From JAGPUQ01 sp050179115 (GTDB lineage: Bacteria; Pseudomonadota; Gammaproteobacteria; Pseudomonadales; Porticoccaceae): 60,522 nt of DNA. Positions 24,790 to 33,471 of this stretch are shown in pieces. The notes beneath the pieces are model-generated. The model was not told the origin of the DNA, did no database searches, and worked only from the letters and a program-made list of their open reading frames with translations. The position numbers were made by a program, and so were the translations under genes. The stretch is from positions 1 through 60,522 of the forward strand of contig JBFXFL010000013.1 in assembly GCA_050179115.1 (NCBI GenBank), read 5' to 3'. Every line of letters starts with the position of its first letter. Positions within the stretch are counted from its first letter, which is position 1.

Positions 24790-25596
24790 ATGATCCGGAT
24801 CGCCATTGCCGGCGCCGCGGGCCGCATGGGCAGAACCCTCGTCGAGGCGGTTGCGAGCCACCCGGAAACGCGCCTGGGTGTTGCCCTGGAGCGGCCGGGA
24901 TCGGAGTTTCTCGGCGCCGATGCCGGTACCCTGGCCGGGGTGACCGCCAATGGCGTACGCCTCGTCGACGATCTGGCCGCGGTTGCCGATGCCTTCGACG
25001 TGCTGATCGATTTCACGGCCCCGGCGGCGACCATCGCCAACGCGCGGGTATGCGCCGCGCATCACAAGGCGTTGGTGATAGGCACCACGGGGTTTGACGC
25101 GGCTCAGCAAGCGCAGCTCGCTGCGGCTACGGCGGGAGTGCCGCTGTGCATGGCCTCCAACTTCAGCACCGGCGTCAATGTCTGTTTCAAACTCCTCGAG
25201 CTTGCGGCCCGGGTACTGGGCGAAGAGTCCGATATCGAGATTTACGAGGCCCACCATCGCCACAAGGTGGATGCGCCATCGGGCACCGCGCTCAGCATGG
25301 GCGAAGTGGTGGCCGCGGCCCTGGGGCGGGACCTGCGGCAGGTGGCGGTCTACAGTCGCGAGGGCCAGACCGGCGCTCGCGATCCCAAGACCATCGGTTT
25401 TGCCTCGGTGCGCGCCGGCGATATCGTCGGCGACCATACCGTGACATTTGCCGCCGATGGCGAGCGCGTGGAAATCACCCACAAGGCCTCGAGCCGCATG
25501 GCTTTCGCGCGCGGCGCGGTGCGCGCGGCCGTATGGCTCGCCGGACAGCCCGGCGGGCGTTATGACATGCGCGATGTGCTGGGGTTGCGGGATTGA
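24790..25596 (+). CDS. dapB: 4-hydroxy-tetrahydrodipicolinate reductase
   Basis: 268 residues. DapB makes tetrahydrodipicolinate with NAD(P)H on the path to lysine and diaminopimelate for peptidoglycan. The Rossmann start IRIAIAGAAGRMGRTLVEAV, the GTTGF loop and the catalytic EAHHRHKVDAPSGTAL are all present. CAGGACA precedes the ATG. It lies between dnaJ and carA as in Pseudomonas, but a hydrolase gene intervenes before carA and overlaps the dapB stop. Confidence 0.97.
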   Translation: MIRIAIAGAAGRMGRTLVEAVASHPETRLGVALERPGSEFLGADAGTLAGVTANGVRLVDDLAAVADAFDVLIDFTAPAATIANARVCAAHHKALVIGTTGFDAAQQAQLAAATAGVPLCMASNFSTGVNVCFKLLELAARVLGEESDIEIYEAHHRHKVDAPSGTALSMGEVVAAALGRDLRQVAVYSREGQTGARDPKTIGFASVRAGDIVGDHTVTFAADGERVEITHKASSRMAFARGAVRAAVWLAGQPGGRYDMRDVLGLRD

Positions 25597-26402
25597 GCGT
25601 GGCGGAACCACCGGCGGTGAAAACCACGGACCGCTTCGTGGTGGCGGGCGGCCATCGCCTCAATACCCGGGTGCTGGGAGACATCGTCCCGGCACAGCCG
25701 ACGCTGGTGTTCCTCCACGGTGGACTGGACTGTATCCCCCTGTGGCGCGGCCTGCCCGAGGCGCTGGTGGCGGCGACCGGCCGGCCCGCATTGGTGTATG
25801 AGCGCTGGGGGCACGGGCAGTCGGATCCGTTGATCCTCCCCAAGGTCGCGGAGCACCGCCTCAACGAGGCCGGACCGACGCTGGCGGAACTGCTGCAAGC
25901 CTTCGACATCCGCTCCGCGCTGCTGGTGGGCCACAGTTACGGTGGCTGTCTGGCGCTGCTCGCGACGGCGCTGCACCCGGAACGGATCAAGGCCGCCGTT
26001 GCGATTGCGCCCCAACTGGTGATGCATCCGGCGGCACAAGAAGGCCTCGCGCGGGCGGTGGCGGCCTGGGAATCGGGCAAGCTCGGTCGCAGCCTGGAGA
26101 AATACCACGGCGCCAATACCGAGCGGCTGTTTCAGGGCTGGATCTCGGAAATCGGCGACGCGACGATCCAGGCGCGCTATGAAGCCTTGTTGCGCGCCAT
26201 CCGCCGGCCGGTCCATGTGCTGGTGGGCGATGGCGATGAATACGGCTATCAGCCCAATCTCGACCTGATCGAGCGTACCGTGCCCGCGCACTACCGCACG
26301 CTGGAGGTGTTGCCGGGCGGGCGCCATCACCCGCACTGGCACGACCTCGATGGCGTTGTGGCGCGGCTCGTGCCCTTTCTGAAACCCCAGTGTGCTGCGT
26401 AG
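25593..26402 (+). CDS. Alpha/beta hydrolase
   Basis: 269 residues of the alpha/beta-hydrolase fold. Nucleophile Ser115 sits in GHSYGG, an oxyanion HGG follows LVFL (about 42), an acid is likely in LVGDGDEYGY and the catalytic His in GRHHPHWHD. The start is TTG at 25593, overlapping the dapB stop, or GTG at 25599; no ribosome site decides. Overlap with dapB implies joint transcription, yet a hydrolase is not part of lysine synthesis, so the placement is probably opportunistic. Substrate unknown (ester, lactone or similar). Confidence 0.85.
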   Translation: MSVAEPPAVKTTDRFVVAGGHRLNTRVLGDIVPAQPTLVFLHGGLDCIPLWRGLPEALVAATGRPALVYERWGHGQSDPLILPKVAEHRLNEAGPTLAELLQAFDIRSALLVGHSYGGCLALLATALHPERIKAAVAIAPQLVMHPAAQEGLARAVAAWESGKLGRSLEKYHGANTERLFQGWISEIGDATIQARYEALLRAIRRPVHVLVGDGDEYGYQPNLDLIERTVPAHYRTLEVLPGGRHHPHWHDLDGVVARLVPFLKPQCAA

Positions 26403-26418
26403 GGGCGGGCGATTACGC

Positions 26419-26447
26419 TGGACTCCGCGGGGGTCATGGCCTAGAAT
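26419..26447 (+). promoter_or_regulatory. Candidate carA promoter
   Basis: TGGACT (26419-26424) and TAGAAT (26442-26447) with the ideal 17-base spacer. Transcription would begin near 26454, at a T-rich stretch (GAATTTTTCGC), and read through the leader and attenuator. Confidence 0.6.
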
Positions 26448-26505
26448 TTGCGCGAATTTTTCGCTGATCGGAGAACCTCCACCGGCAGCCGCAAACAGGA
26501 GCCAA

Positions 26506-26565
26506 ATGAGCGAGATGAAGCCCGCCTTCATCTCGCTTTTTTGCAGCCCGAATTTTGCGCTGTGA
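26506..26565 (+). CDS. carA leader peptide (19 residues)
   Basis: An ATG with AGGAG 5 bases upstream opens a frame MSEMKPAFISLFCSPNFAL ending in TGA. The coding sequence runs straight through the terminator stem and its T-run. It has no Arg codon and no run of regulatory codons, so sensing by a stalled ribosome at Arg is unlikely. A ribosome following RNA polymerase closely would prevent the stem from forming, the logic of UTP-sensitive attenuation in enteric pyrBI. Role inferred from layout. Confidence 0.62.
   Translation: MSEMKPAFISLFCSPNFAL
26509..26542 (+). terminator. Attenuator terminator upstream of carA
   Basis: AGCGAGATGAAG (26509-26520) pairs perfectly with CTTCATCTCGCT (26526-26537), loop CCCGC, then six T (26537-26542). 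A canonical intrinsic terminator inside the carA leader, 140 bases before the carA start. The remaining leader to 26681 shows no other strong structure. Confidence 0.82.
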
Positions 26566-26681
26566 AGCGTTGCAATCGAAAGAATTGTTGTTGAAAGAGT
26601 TACCGTCGATAGATTTGCCGACGACAGGTTCGTGTCGCGGCCATCGCGTACCGTTATCAGTGTTAGCAACCGGAGAAGCGC

Positions 26682-27830
26682 TTGACTACTCAGCCCCGTC
26701 GTCCGCCCGCGCTTCTGGTTCTTGCAGACGGCACCGAGTTCGTCGGTACCGCCATCGGGGCCGAGGGCCTGGCGAGCGGCGAGGTGGTGTTCAATACGGC
26801 AATGACGGGTTACCAGGAAATCCTCACCGATCCCTCCTATGCCCGCCAGATCGTCACGCTCACCTACCCCCATATCGGCAACGTCGGTGTCAACGCCGAG
26901 GATGAAGAATCGCGCGGGATTTGGGCGGCCGGTCTGGTGATTCGCGACCTACCCCTGCTCGCCAGCAATTTCCGCAGCGCGGAAAATCTCGATGATTACC
27001 TGCGCCGCCATGGCGTGGTCGGCATCGCGGACATCGACACCCGCCGCCTGACCCGCCACCTGCGCGAGCACGGCGCCCAGAATGGCTGCCTGATGGCGGG
27101 CGCGGTGGATACCGATACGGCGCTCGCCGCGGCCCGCGCGTTCGGGGGGTTGCAGGGGCTGGATCTCGCCCGCGAGGTCTCGGTGACCGAGCCCTATGAA
27201 TGGCGTTCCGGCGCCTGGGAATTGGGCTCCGGCCATCGCGAGCCGGACGCGCCCGGCAGTTACCGGGTGGTGGCCTACGACTTCGGGATCAAGCGCAATA
27301 TTCTCCGCCTCCTCGTCGAACGCGGCTGCGAACTCACCGTGGTGCCGGCCCAGACGCCCGCCGCCGCCGTGCTGGCGTTGCGGCCCGATGGCGTGTTCCT
27401 GTCCAACGGCCCTGGCGATCCCGAGCCCTGCGCTTACGCCATTGCCGCGATCCGGGAAATCCTCGGCACCGGAATTCCGGTGTTCGGGATCTGTCTCGGT
27501 CATCAGTTGCTCGCACTCGCCTCCGGCGCGCGCACCGTCAAAATGAAATTCGGCCACCACGGCGCCAATCATCCGGTGCAGGATCTGGCCACCGGGCGCG
27601 TGATGATCAGCAGCCAGAACCACGGTTTTGCGGTCGATGAGGCCAGTCTGCCGCCCCACCTGCGCGCCACTCACCGCTCGCTGTTCGACGGCACCTTGCA
27701 GGGGATGCGGCGCACCGACTGTCCCGCCTTCAGCTTCCAGGGTCATCCCGAGGCGAGCCCCGGTCCCAACGATGTGGCGCCCCTGTTTGATCACTTTATC
27801 GATCTCATGGCGCAGCAACGATCCGGCTAG
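26682..27830 (+). CDS. carA: Carbamoyl phosphate synthase small chain
   Basis: 382 residues. CarA is the glutaminase that feeds ammonia to CarB for carbamoyl phosphate, used for pyrimidines and arginine. The C-terminal class I amidotransferase domain has the nucleophile Cys271 in VFGICLGHQLLALA and the His/Glu pair in FSFQGHPEASPGP. The start is TTG at 26682 with CGGAGA just upstream; no ATG is available before the conserved VLADGTEFVG. Expression is probably set by the attenuator above and the promoter at 26419. Confidence 0.97.
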   Translation: MTTQPRRPPALLVLADGTEFVGTAIGAEGLASGEVVFNTAMTGYQEILTDPSYARQIVTLTYPHIGNVGVNAEDEESRGIWAAGLVIRDLPLLASNFRSAENLDDYLRRHGVVGIADIDTRRLTRHLREHGAQNGCLMAGAVDTDTALAAARAFGGLQGLDLAREVSVTEPYEWRSGAWELGSGHREPDAPGSYRVVAYDFGIKRNILRLLVERGCELTVVPAQTPAAAVLALRPDGVFLSNGPGDPEPCAYAIAAIREILGTGIPVFGICLGHQLLALASGARTVKMKFGHHGANHPVQDLATGRVMISSQNHGFAVDEASLPPHLRATHRSLFDGTLQGMRRTDCPAFSFQGHPEASPGPNDVAPLFDHFIDLMAQQRSG

Positions 27831-27854
27831 CCGGGGTACCCGACCGAGACACAC

Positions 27855-30800
27855 ATGCCCAAACGCGAAGACATCCACAGCATCCTGATCCTCGGCGCCG
27901 GACCGATCGTGATCGGCCAGGCCTGCGAGTTCGATTACTCCGGCGCGCAGGCGTGCAAGGCACTGCGGGAGGAGGGGTACCGGGTCATTCTGGTCAACTC
28001 CAACCCCGCCACCATCATGACCGACCCCAGCATGGCGGATGCCACCTACATCGAGCCGGTGGAATGGCGCACGGTGGCGGCGATCATCGAAAAGGAACGT
28101 CCCGATGCCCTGCTGCCCACCATGGGCGGGCAGACCGCGCTGAACTGCGCGCTGGATCTGGCGCGTGAAGGCGTGCTCGAAAAATGGGGCGTGGAGATGA
28201 TCGGTGCGACGCGCGACGCCATCGACAAGGCCGAGGACCGCGAGCGCTTCGACAAGGCGATGAAGTCCATCGGGCTCGCCACGCCGCGCTCGATGATCGC
28301 CCACAGTCTGGAGGAAGCGTTGCAGGCGCTCGACCGGTTCGGATTTCCCTGCGTGATCCGGCCGTCCTTCACCATGGGCGGTTCCGGCGGCGGCATCGCC
28401 TACAATCGCGAAGAATTCGAGGAAATCTGCAAACGGGGACTCGAGTTATCGCCCACGCGGGAGCTGCTGATCGACGAGTCCCTGATTGGCTGGAAAGAAT
28501 TCGAAATGGAAGTGGTGCGGGATCGCAACGACAACTGCATCATCGTCTGTACCATCGAAAACCTCGATCCGATGGGCATTCATACCGGCGACTCCGTTAC
28601 GGTGGCGCCCGCGCAGACGCTCACCGACAAGGAATACCAGATCATGCGCGACGCCGCCATCGCGGTGCTGCGCGAGATCGGTGTGGAAACCGGCGGCTCG
28701 AACGTGCAGTTCGCGGTGGACCCGGCGGATGGTCGCCTGGTGGTGATCGAGATGAATCCGCGCGTGTCGCGTTCCTCGGCGCTGGCGTCCAAGGCCACGG
28801 GTTTCCCCATCGCCCGGGTGGCGGCCAAGCTGGCCGTGGGTTACACCCTCGATGAATTGCGCAACGAGATCACCGGCGGCGCCACGCCGGCGTCCTTCGA
28901 GCCCAGCATCGATTACGTGGTCACCAAGATACCGCGCTTTGCGTTCGAGAAATTCACCCAGGCGGACGCACGCCTCACCACCCAGATGAAATCCGTGGGT
29001 GAGGTGATGGCCATCGGGCGCACCTTTCAGGAATCGCTGCAAAAAGCCCTGCGCGGACTCGAAGTGGATGTCGCCGGGTTCGACCCCAAGGCAGACGGTA
29101 GCACCAGCGATGGCATGGCGGTGATTCGCGAGCAGCTGGCCGGGTCCGGAAGCGAGCGGCTCTGGTACATCGCCGATGCCTTTCGCGCCGGTATCGGTCG
29201 CGACGAGATTCATCGCGCCACCGCGATCGACCCCTGGTTTCTGGTGCAGATTGAAGATCTGGTCCACGAAGAGCAAATGCTTGCCGGTCACCGCCTTGCC
29301 GATCTGGATCGCGACTGGCTGCGGCGGCTCAAACGCAAGGGTTTTGCCGACGCGCGCCTCGCGCGCCTGCTGGGTTGCGCCGAGGCCGAAGTGCGCGCGC
29401 GGCGCGCCGCGCTCGACCTGCATCCGGTGTACAAGCGGGTCGATACCTGCGCCGCCGAGTTTGCCACCGACACAGCCTACCTGTATTCCACCTACGAGGA
29501 GGAATGCGAAGCGGCCCCGACCGGCCGGCGCAAGATCATGGTACTGGGCGGCGGTCCCAACCGCATCGGCCAGGGCATCGAATTCGATTATTGCTGCGTG
29601 CACGCCGCGCTCGCAATGCGCGAAGACGGCTTCGAGACCATCATGGTCAACTGCAATCCCGAGACCGTGTCCACGGATTACGATATTTCCGACCGCCTTT
29701 ACTTCGAGCCCCTGACTCTGGAAGACGTGCTGGAAATCGTCCGCATCGAGCGGCCTGAAGGAGTGATCGTGCAGTTCGGTGGGCAGACGCCGCTGAAGCT
29801 CGCGCGCGCCCTGGAAGCGGCGGGAGTGCCCATCATCGGCACCACGCCGGATGCCATCGACCGCGCCGAGGATCGCGAGCGTTTCCAGCAGATGATCGTC
29901 AAGCTGGGCCTGCTGCAACCACCCAACGCCACCGTGAGATCGGTCGCCGCCGCCGTCGCCGCCGCGGCCACCATCGGCTATCCGCTGGTGGTGCGGCCCT
30001 CCTATGTGCTGGGCGGTCGTGCCATGGAAATCGTCTACGGCGAGGACGAACTCAACCGCTACATGCGCAACGCCGTGGCGGTGTCCGACGATGCGCCCGT
30101 GCTGCTGGATTATTTTCTGGCGGCAGCGGTGGAAGTGGATATCGACGTGGTGTCCGACGGCACGGATGTGGTGATCGGCGCGATCATGCAGCACATCGAG
30201 CAGGCCGGCATTCACTCCGGCGATTCCGCCTGTTCGCTGCCGCCCTACAGCCTGCCGGAAGACGTGCAGGAGCGGATGCGCGCTGTCGTGGTGGCCATGG
30301 CGCGGGAGCTTGACGTGCGCGGCCTGATGAATGTGCAGCTCGCCTGGCAGGATGGCGAGATCTATGTGATTGAAGTGAATCCGCGCGCCTCGCGCACCGT
30401 GCCCTTCGTGTCCAAGTGCATCGGCGCGTCCCTGGCCAAGATCGCCGCGCGCTGCATGGCCGGCAAAACGCTGGTCGAACAGGGTTTCACCCGGGAAATC
30501 ATCCCGCCGTATTTCTGCGTCAAGGAAGCGGTATTCCCGTTCAACAAGTTCCCCGGCATCGATCCCATTCTGGGGCCGGAGATGAAGTCGACCGGCGAAG
30601 TGATGGGTGTCGGCGCCACCTTCGCCGAAGCCTATGCCAAGGCGCAACTGGGCGCGGGCGACGAGATTCCGACCAGAGGTACCGCCTTCGTGAGCGTGCG
30701 GGAGCGCGATCGACCCGGTGTCGTGGAAGTGGCGCGCGAGCTCCATGCCCTGGGTTTCCGGCTGGTCTGTACCCGGGGTACCGCCGCGCTGGTCGCTGCC

Positions 30801-31076
30801 GCCGGTATCCCGGTCGAGGTGGTGAACAAGGTTAAGGAGGGCCGGCCCCATATCGTGGACATGATCAAGAACGGCCAGATCGACCTGATCGTCAATACCA
30901 CCGAAGGACGCAAGGCCATCGCCGATTCCGCTGCCATCCGGGCCAGCGCCGAGAGCAAGAACGTCTACTACACCACCACGCTCGCGGGCGGCAATGCAGT
31001 GTGTACCGCGCTGCGACACGGGCAGGCGCGCACCGTGCGCAGCCTGCAGGAACTGCATGCGGGGATGGTCCAGTGA
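27855..31076 (+). CDS. carB: Carbamoyl phosphate synthase large chain
   Basis: 1073 residues, full length. Two homologous ATP-grasp halves (about 1-550 and 551-935), each phosphorylating one intermediate: MPKREDIHSILILGAGPIVI opens the first and RRKIMVLGGGPNRIGQGIEF the second. The C-terminal MGS-like domain (about 936-1073, VVNKVKEGRPHIVDMIKNGQ, NTTEGRKAI) is the allosteric site for UMP and ornithine. It starts 24 bases after carA. Its stop overlaps greA, so greA is likely co-transcribed as in Pseudomonas. Confidence 0.98.
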   Translation: MPKREDIHSILILGAGPIVIGQACEFDYSGAQACKALREEGYRVILVNSNPATIMTDPSMADATYIEPVEWRTVAAIIEKERPDALLPTMGGQTALNCALDLAREGVLEKWGVEMIGATRDAIDKAEDRERFDKAMKSIGLATPRSMIAHSLEEALQALDRFGFPCVIRPSFTMGGSGGGIAYNREEFEEICKRGLELSPTRELLIDESLIGWKEFEMEVVRDRNDNCIIVCTIENLDPMGIHTGDSVTVAPAQTLTDKEYQIMRDAAIAVLREIGVETGGSNVQFAVDPADGRLVVIEMNPRVSRSSALASKATGFPIARVAAKLAVGYTLDELRNEITGGATPASFEPSIDYVVTKIPRFAFEKFTQADARLTTQMKSVGEVMAIGRTFQESLQKALRGLEVDVAGFDPKADGSTSDGMAVIREQLAGSGSERLWYIADAFRAGIGRDEIHRATAIDPWFLVQIEDLVHEEQMLAGHRLADLDRDWLRRLKRKGFADARLARLLGCAEAEVRARRAALDLHPVYKRVDTCAAEFATDTAYLYSTYEEECEAAPTGRRKIMVLGGGPNRIGQGIEFDYCCVHAALAMREDGFETIMVNCNPETVSTDYDISDRLYFEPLTLEDVLEIVRIERPEGVIVQFGGQTPLKLARALEAAGVPIIGTTPDAIDRAEDRERFQQMIVKLGLLQPPNATVRSVAAAVAAAATIGYPLVVRPSYVLGGRAMEIVYGEDELNRYMRNAVAVSDDAPVLLDYFLAAAVEVDIDVVSDGTDVVIGAIMQHIEQAGIHSGDSACSLPPYSLPEDVQERMRAVVVAMARELDVRGLMNVQLAWQDGEIYVIEVNPRASRTVPFVSKCIGASLAKIAARCMAGKTLVEQGFTREIIPPYFCVKEAVFPFNKFPGIDPILGPEMKSTGEVMGVGATFAEAYAKAQLGAGDEIPTRGTAFVSVRERDRPGVVEVARELHALGFRLVCTRGTAALVAAAGIPVEVVNKVKEGRPHIVDMIKNGQIDLIVNTTEGRKAIADSAAIRASAESKNVYYTTTLAGGNAVCTALRHGQARTVRSLQELHAGMVQ

Positions 31077-31549
31077 GTCGGGTACCGATGACCGAAGCCG
31101 GCGCCGAGAAGCTGCGCGCCGAGCTGGAGCATCTGAAGCGGGTCGAGCGGCCGCGCATCGTGCGCGCGATCGCGGAGGCGCGCGCCCACGGCGACCTCAA
31201 AGAGAACGCCGAGTACCATGCCGCGCGAGAACAGCAGAGTTTCGCCGAAGGGCGGATTCAGGAAATCGAAAGCAAGCTCAGTCGCGCCCAGATCATCGAC
31301 ATCACCCGCCTGCCGCCGGACGACAAGGTGATTTTTGGCGCCACCGTCACGGTGATCAACCTGGACAGCGACGAAACCCGGGTCTACCGCATCGTCGGCG
31401 ACGACGAGGCCGATGTGAAGGCGGGCCGGATTTCCTACCAGTCGCCGATCGCGCGCGCCCTGATCGGCAAGCGGGTGGGCGACGAGGTTGCGGTGCAGAC
31501 CCCCTCGGGTACAGTGAGCTACGAGATCGACCAGGTGGCGTACATCTGA
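31073..31549 (+). CDS. greA: Transcription elongation factor GreA
   Basis: 158 residues. GreA stimulates RNA polymerase to cut back the RNA in arrested complexes. The N-terminal coiled coil has the tip acids in HGDLKENAEYHAAREQQSF, and the C-terminal FKBP-like part includes GRISYQSPIARALIGKRVGD. The GTG start (VSRVPMTEAGAEKL) overlaps the carB stop (GTGA) and matches the usual M-x-x-V-P-M-T family start. Confidence 0.97.
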   Translation: MSRVPMTEAGAEKLRAELEHLKRVERPRIVRAIAEARAHGDLKENAEYHAAREQQSFAEGRIQEIESKLSRAQIIDITRLPPDDKVIFGATVTVINLDSDETRVYRIVGDDEADVKAGRISYQSPIARALIGKRVGDEVAVQTPSGTVSYEIDQVAYI

Positions 31550-31661
31550 GCAGGGTGGCATTCGGGGCTAGGCCGGGTACCCACCCGCATGGCTATTGAT
31601 GCATCAGTGCATTGCGTGAGCCGCTTCACCGGAAAATTCATTGTTCTGAGAGGAATCCGAC

Positions 31662-32225
31662 ATGCGAATGAAAACTCCCCGCGTAGCGCCGGTGCCACCG
31701 GAAAACTGGACCGAGGAACAGCGTTCGGTGATCGGTGACCTGCGCGTCAACGGCCGCGTTCTCAATATTTTCAAAACCCTGGCCAATCATCCCAAGCTCG
31801 CCAAGCGCTGGCTGGTGTTTGCCAATCACATCATGGGCAAGTCCAGCCTCAGCCTGCGTGATCGCGAGATCCTGATTCTGCGCATCGGCTGGCTCTGCAA
31901 ATCCGGCTACGAGTGGGGCCAGCATGTGCTGATCGGGCTGGAATGCAATCTCGATGCAGCCGAAATCGAGCGCATCAAGCAAGGCGCGGATGCGCCCGGC
32001 TGGACGCGCGCGGAGAGCCTGTTGCTGCGCGCGACCGACGAGCTCCATGCGGATGCCTTTATCACCGATGCGACCTGGAAGGGTCTCGCCGAGTTCTATT
32101 CCACCGAGCAGTTGCTGGATATCGTGTTCACCGTGGGCCAGTACAACCTGGTGTCCATGGCGCTCAATACCTGCGGCGTGCAGCTCGACGAAGGCATGAC
32201 GCTGGATCCGCAGCTCTGCAAATAG
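31662..32225 (+). CDS. Carboxymuconolactone decarboxylase (CMD/AhpD) family protein
   Basis: 187 residues. The CMD signature is SLRDREILILRIGWLCKSGY followed by EWGQHVLIG. Only one of the two Cys of the AhpD redox CxxC is present, so a peroxidase-reductase role is unlikely and a CMD-like role in degradation is possible. GAGAGGA lies upstream of the ATG. It is followed 50 bases later by an enoyl-CoA hydratase gene on the same strand. Both sit between greA and yhbY, where they are not usually found. Substrate unknown. Confidence 0.85.
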   Translation: MRMKTPRVAPVPPENWTEEQRSVIGDLRVNGRVLNIFKTLANHPKLAKRWLVFANHIMGKSSLSLRDREILILRIGWLCKSGYEWGQHVLIGLECNLDAAEIERIKQGADAPGWTRAESLLLRATDELHADAFITDATWKGLAEFYSTEQLLDIVFTVGQYNLVSMALNTCGVQLDEGMTLDPQLCK

Positions 32226-32275
32226 CAGAGGCTGCCACCACCACTTTTTCATTCACAAGCTACCCGGGAGTCACC

Positions 32276-33079
32276 ATGAACTATGCCGATTACCAGCACC
32301 TGTTGTTCGAGCACAAACCCAAGGGCGTGCTGCTGATAACCATCAACCGTCCCGAAGTGATGAATGCGACCAACGGCCGCCTGCACTGGGAGCTCACCCA
32401 GGTGTGGGATACGGTTGCCCGCGACGATGCGACCAATGTCGTGGTCATCACCGGTGCCGGCAAGGCATTTTCCGCCGGTGGCGACCTGACCTGGATCGAG
32501 GGCGTCGTGGGCAAGGCCGATGCGGTGCAGCGTATCCAGAAGGAGGCGGCCGATATCGTCTACCGCATGCTGGACCTGGAAAAACCCATCATCTCGGCCA
32601 TCAACGGGGTTGCCGTGGGCGCCGGATTGGCGGTGGCCATCATGGCGGACATCAGCATCATGTCCGAGACCGCGAAAATCACCGACGGCCACGTCAAGCT
32701 TGGCGTCGGCGCCGGCGACCATGCCGCCATTGTGTGGCCCATCCTGTGTGGCATGGCGAAAGCCAAGTATTACCTGATGACCGCCGAGTTCATCGACGGC
32801 AAGGAAGCCGAGCGCATCGGTCTGGTGAGTCTGTGCTGTCCCCAGGATCAGGTGTTGCCGCGCGCCCTGGCGGTGGCGGATCAGCTTGCTTCCGGCGCCC
32901 AACAGGCGATTCGCGGCACCAAGACCACGCTGAACGGCTGGATCAAGCAGGCTGCGCCCATCTTCGAGAACTCGCTGCGCATGGAGATGCAGTGCTTCCT
33001 GAGTCCCGACGCCGCCGAGGGCGTGGCCGCCGTGAAAGAAAAACGCCCGGCGAAGTTCCCCTCGGCCAAGGCCGGTTGA
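32276..33079 (+). CDS. Enoyl-CoA hydratase/isomerase family protein
   Basis: 267 residues, crotonase fold. Oxyanion-hole stretches are ITGAGKAFSAGGDLTWIEG (about 62-80) and ISAINGVAVGAGLAVAIMAD (about 105-124). The catalytic Glu pair of classical hydratases is not clearly both present (GHVKLGVGAGDHAAIVWP at the second site), so hydratase, isomerase or thioesterase-like activity are all possible. The ATG at 32276 follows GGGAG. Probably co-transcribed with the CMD-family gene and, with it, likely part of ring or branched-acyl catabolism. Confidence 0.88.
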   Translation: MNYADYQHLLFEHKPKGVLLITINRPEVMNATNGRLHWELTQVWDTVARDDATNVVVITGAGKAFSAGGDLTWIEGVVGKADAVQRIQKEAADIVYRMLDLEKPIISAINGVAVGAGLAVAIMADISIMSETAKITDGHVKLGVGAGDHAAIVWPILCGMAKAKYYLMTAEFIDGKEAERIGLVSLCCPQDQVLPRALAVADQLASGAQQAIRGTKTTLNGWIKQAAPIFENSLRMEMQCFLSPDAAEGVAAVKEKRPAKFPSAKAG

Positions 33080-33097
33080 AGGTTCGGCCGTTGCGAT

Positions 33098-33116
33098 GCC
33101 CGGTCCGGGACCGGGC
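33098..33116. terminator. Bidirectional hairpin between enoyl-CoA hydratase and yhbY
   Basis: GCCCGGTCC pairs perfectly with GGACCGGGC around a single base, 18 bases after the stop of the + gene and touching the stop of the - gene. No strong T-run. Confidence 0.5.
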
Positions 33117-33428
33117 TTAGCCGCCGTGACGCAGCAGGTTGGAGAGGCGCGGGTCGGGTTGTGCGGTTTTGCGAAACAGCAGGATCACCCGACCCACGGC
33201 CTGTACCAGTTCCGCGCCGGTGGCCGCCGTGATGGCTTCGATCAACTCGCGACGCTGGTCACGTTCCGGTACGGATATCCGGACCTTGATCAGCTCGTGA
33301 TCGGTCAGTGCGCGCTCGATTTCCGCCCGGACAGGATCGGTGAACCCCTTGCTGGCTACGGTCACGGCCGGCGTCAGCCCGTGACCGATGCGGCGCAGAT
33401 GTTTTTTGCCGTCGCTGTCCAGGCTCAT
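33117..33428 (-). CDS. yhbY: Ribosome assembly RNA-binding protein YhbY
   Basis: 103 residues, a single CRM domain: KKHLRRIGHGLTPAVTVASK, GFTDPVRAEIERALTDHELI, KVRISV, and the conserved AVGRVILLFRKTAQP. It binds pre-50S ribosomal subunits. The start at 33428 (MSLDSDGKK) fits the family; an earlier start at 33473 would overlap rlmE. It is divergent from rlmE, whose ATG is only 44 bases away, so the two promoters must overlap. Confidence 0.94.
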   Translation of the reverse strand: MSLDSDGKKHLRRIGHGLTPAVTVASKGFTDPVRAEIERALTDHELIKVRISVPERDQRRELIEAITAATGAELVQAVGRVILLFRKTAQPDPRLSNLLRHGG

Positions 33429-33471
33429 GTCATAGGCTCCGCAGGGGGCGGCGATTGTAGCAGACGCGATC

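Noticed and set aside
28446..31058. 870-codon minus-strand frame opposite carB
   Set aside because: It is the antisense shadow of a highly conserved GC-rich gene; its product is Arg/His/Gly-rich without any domain.
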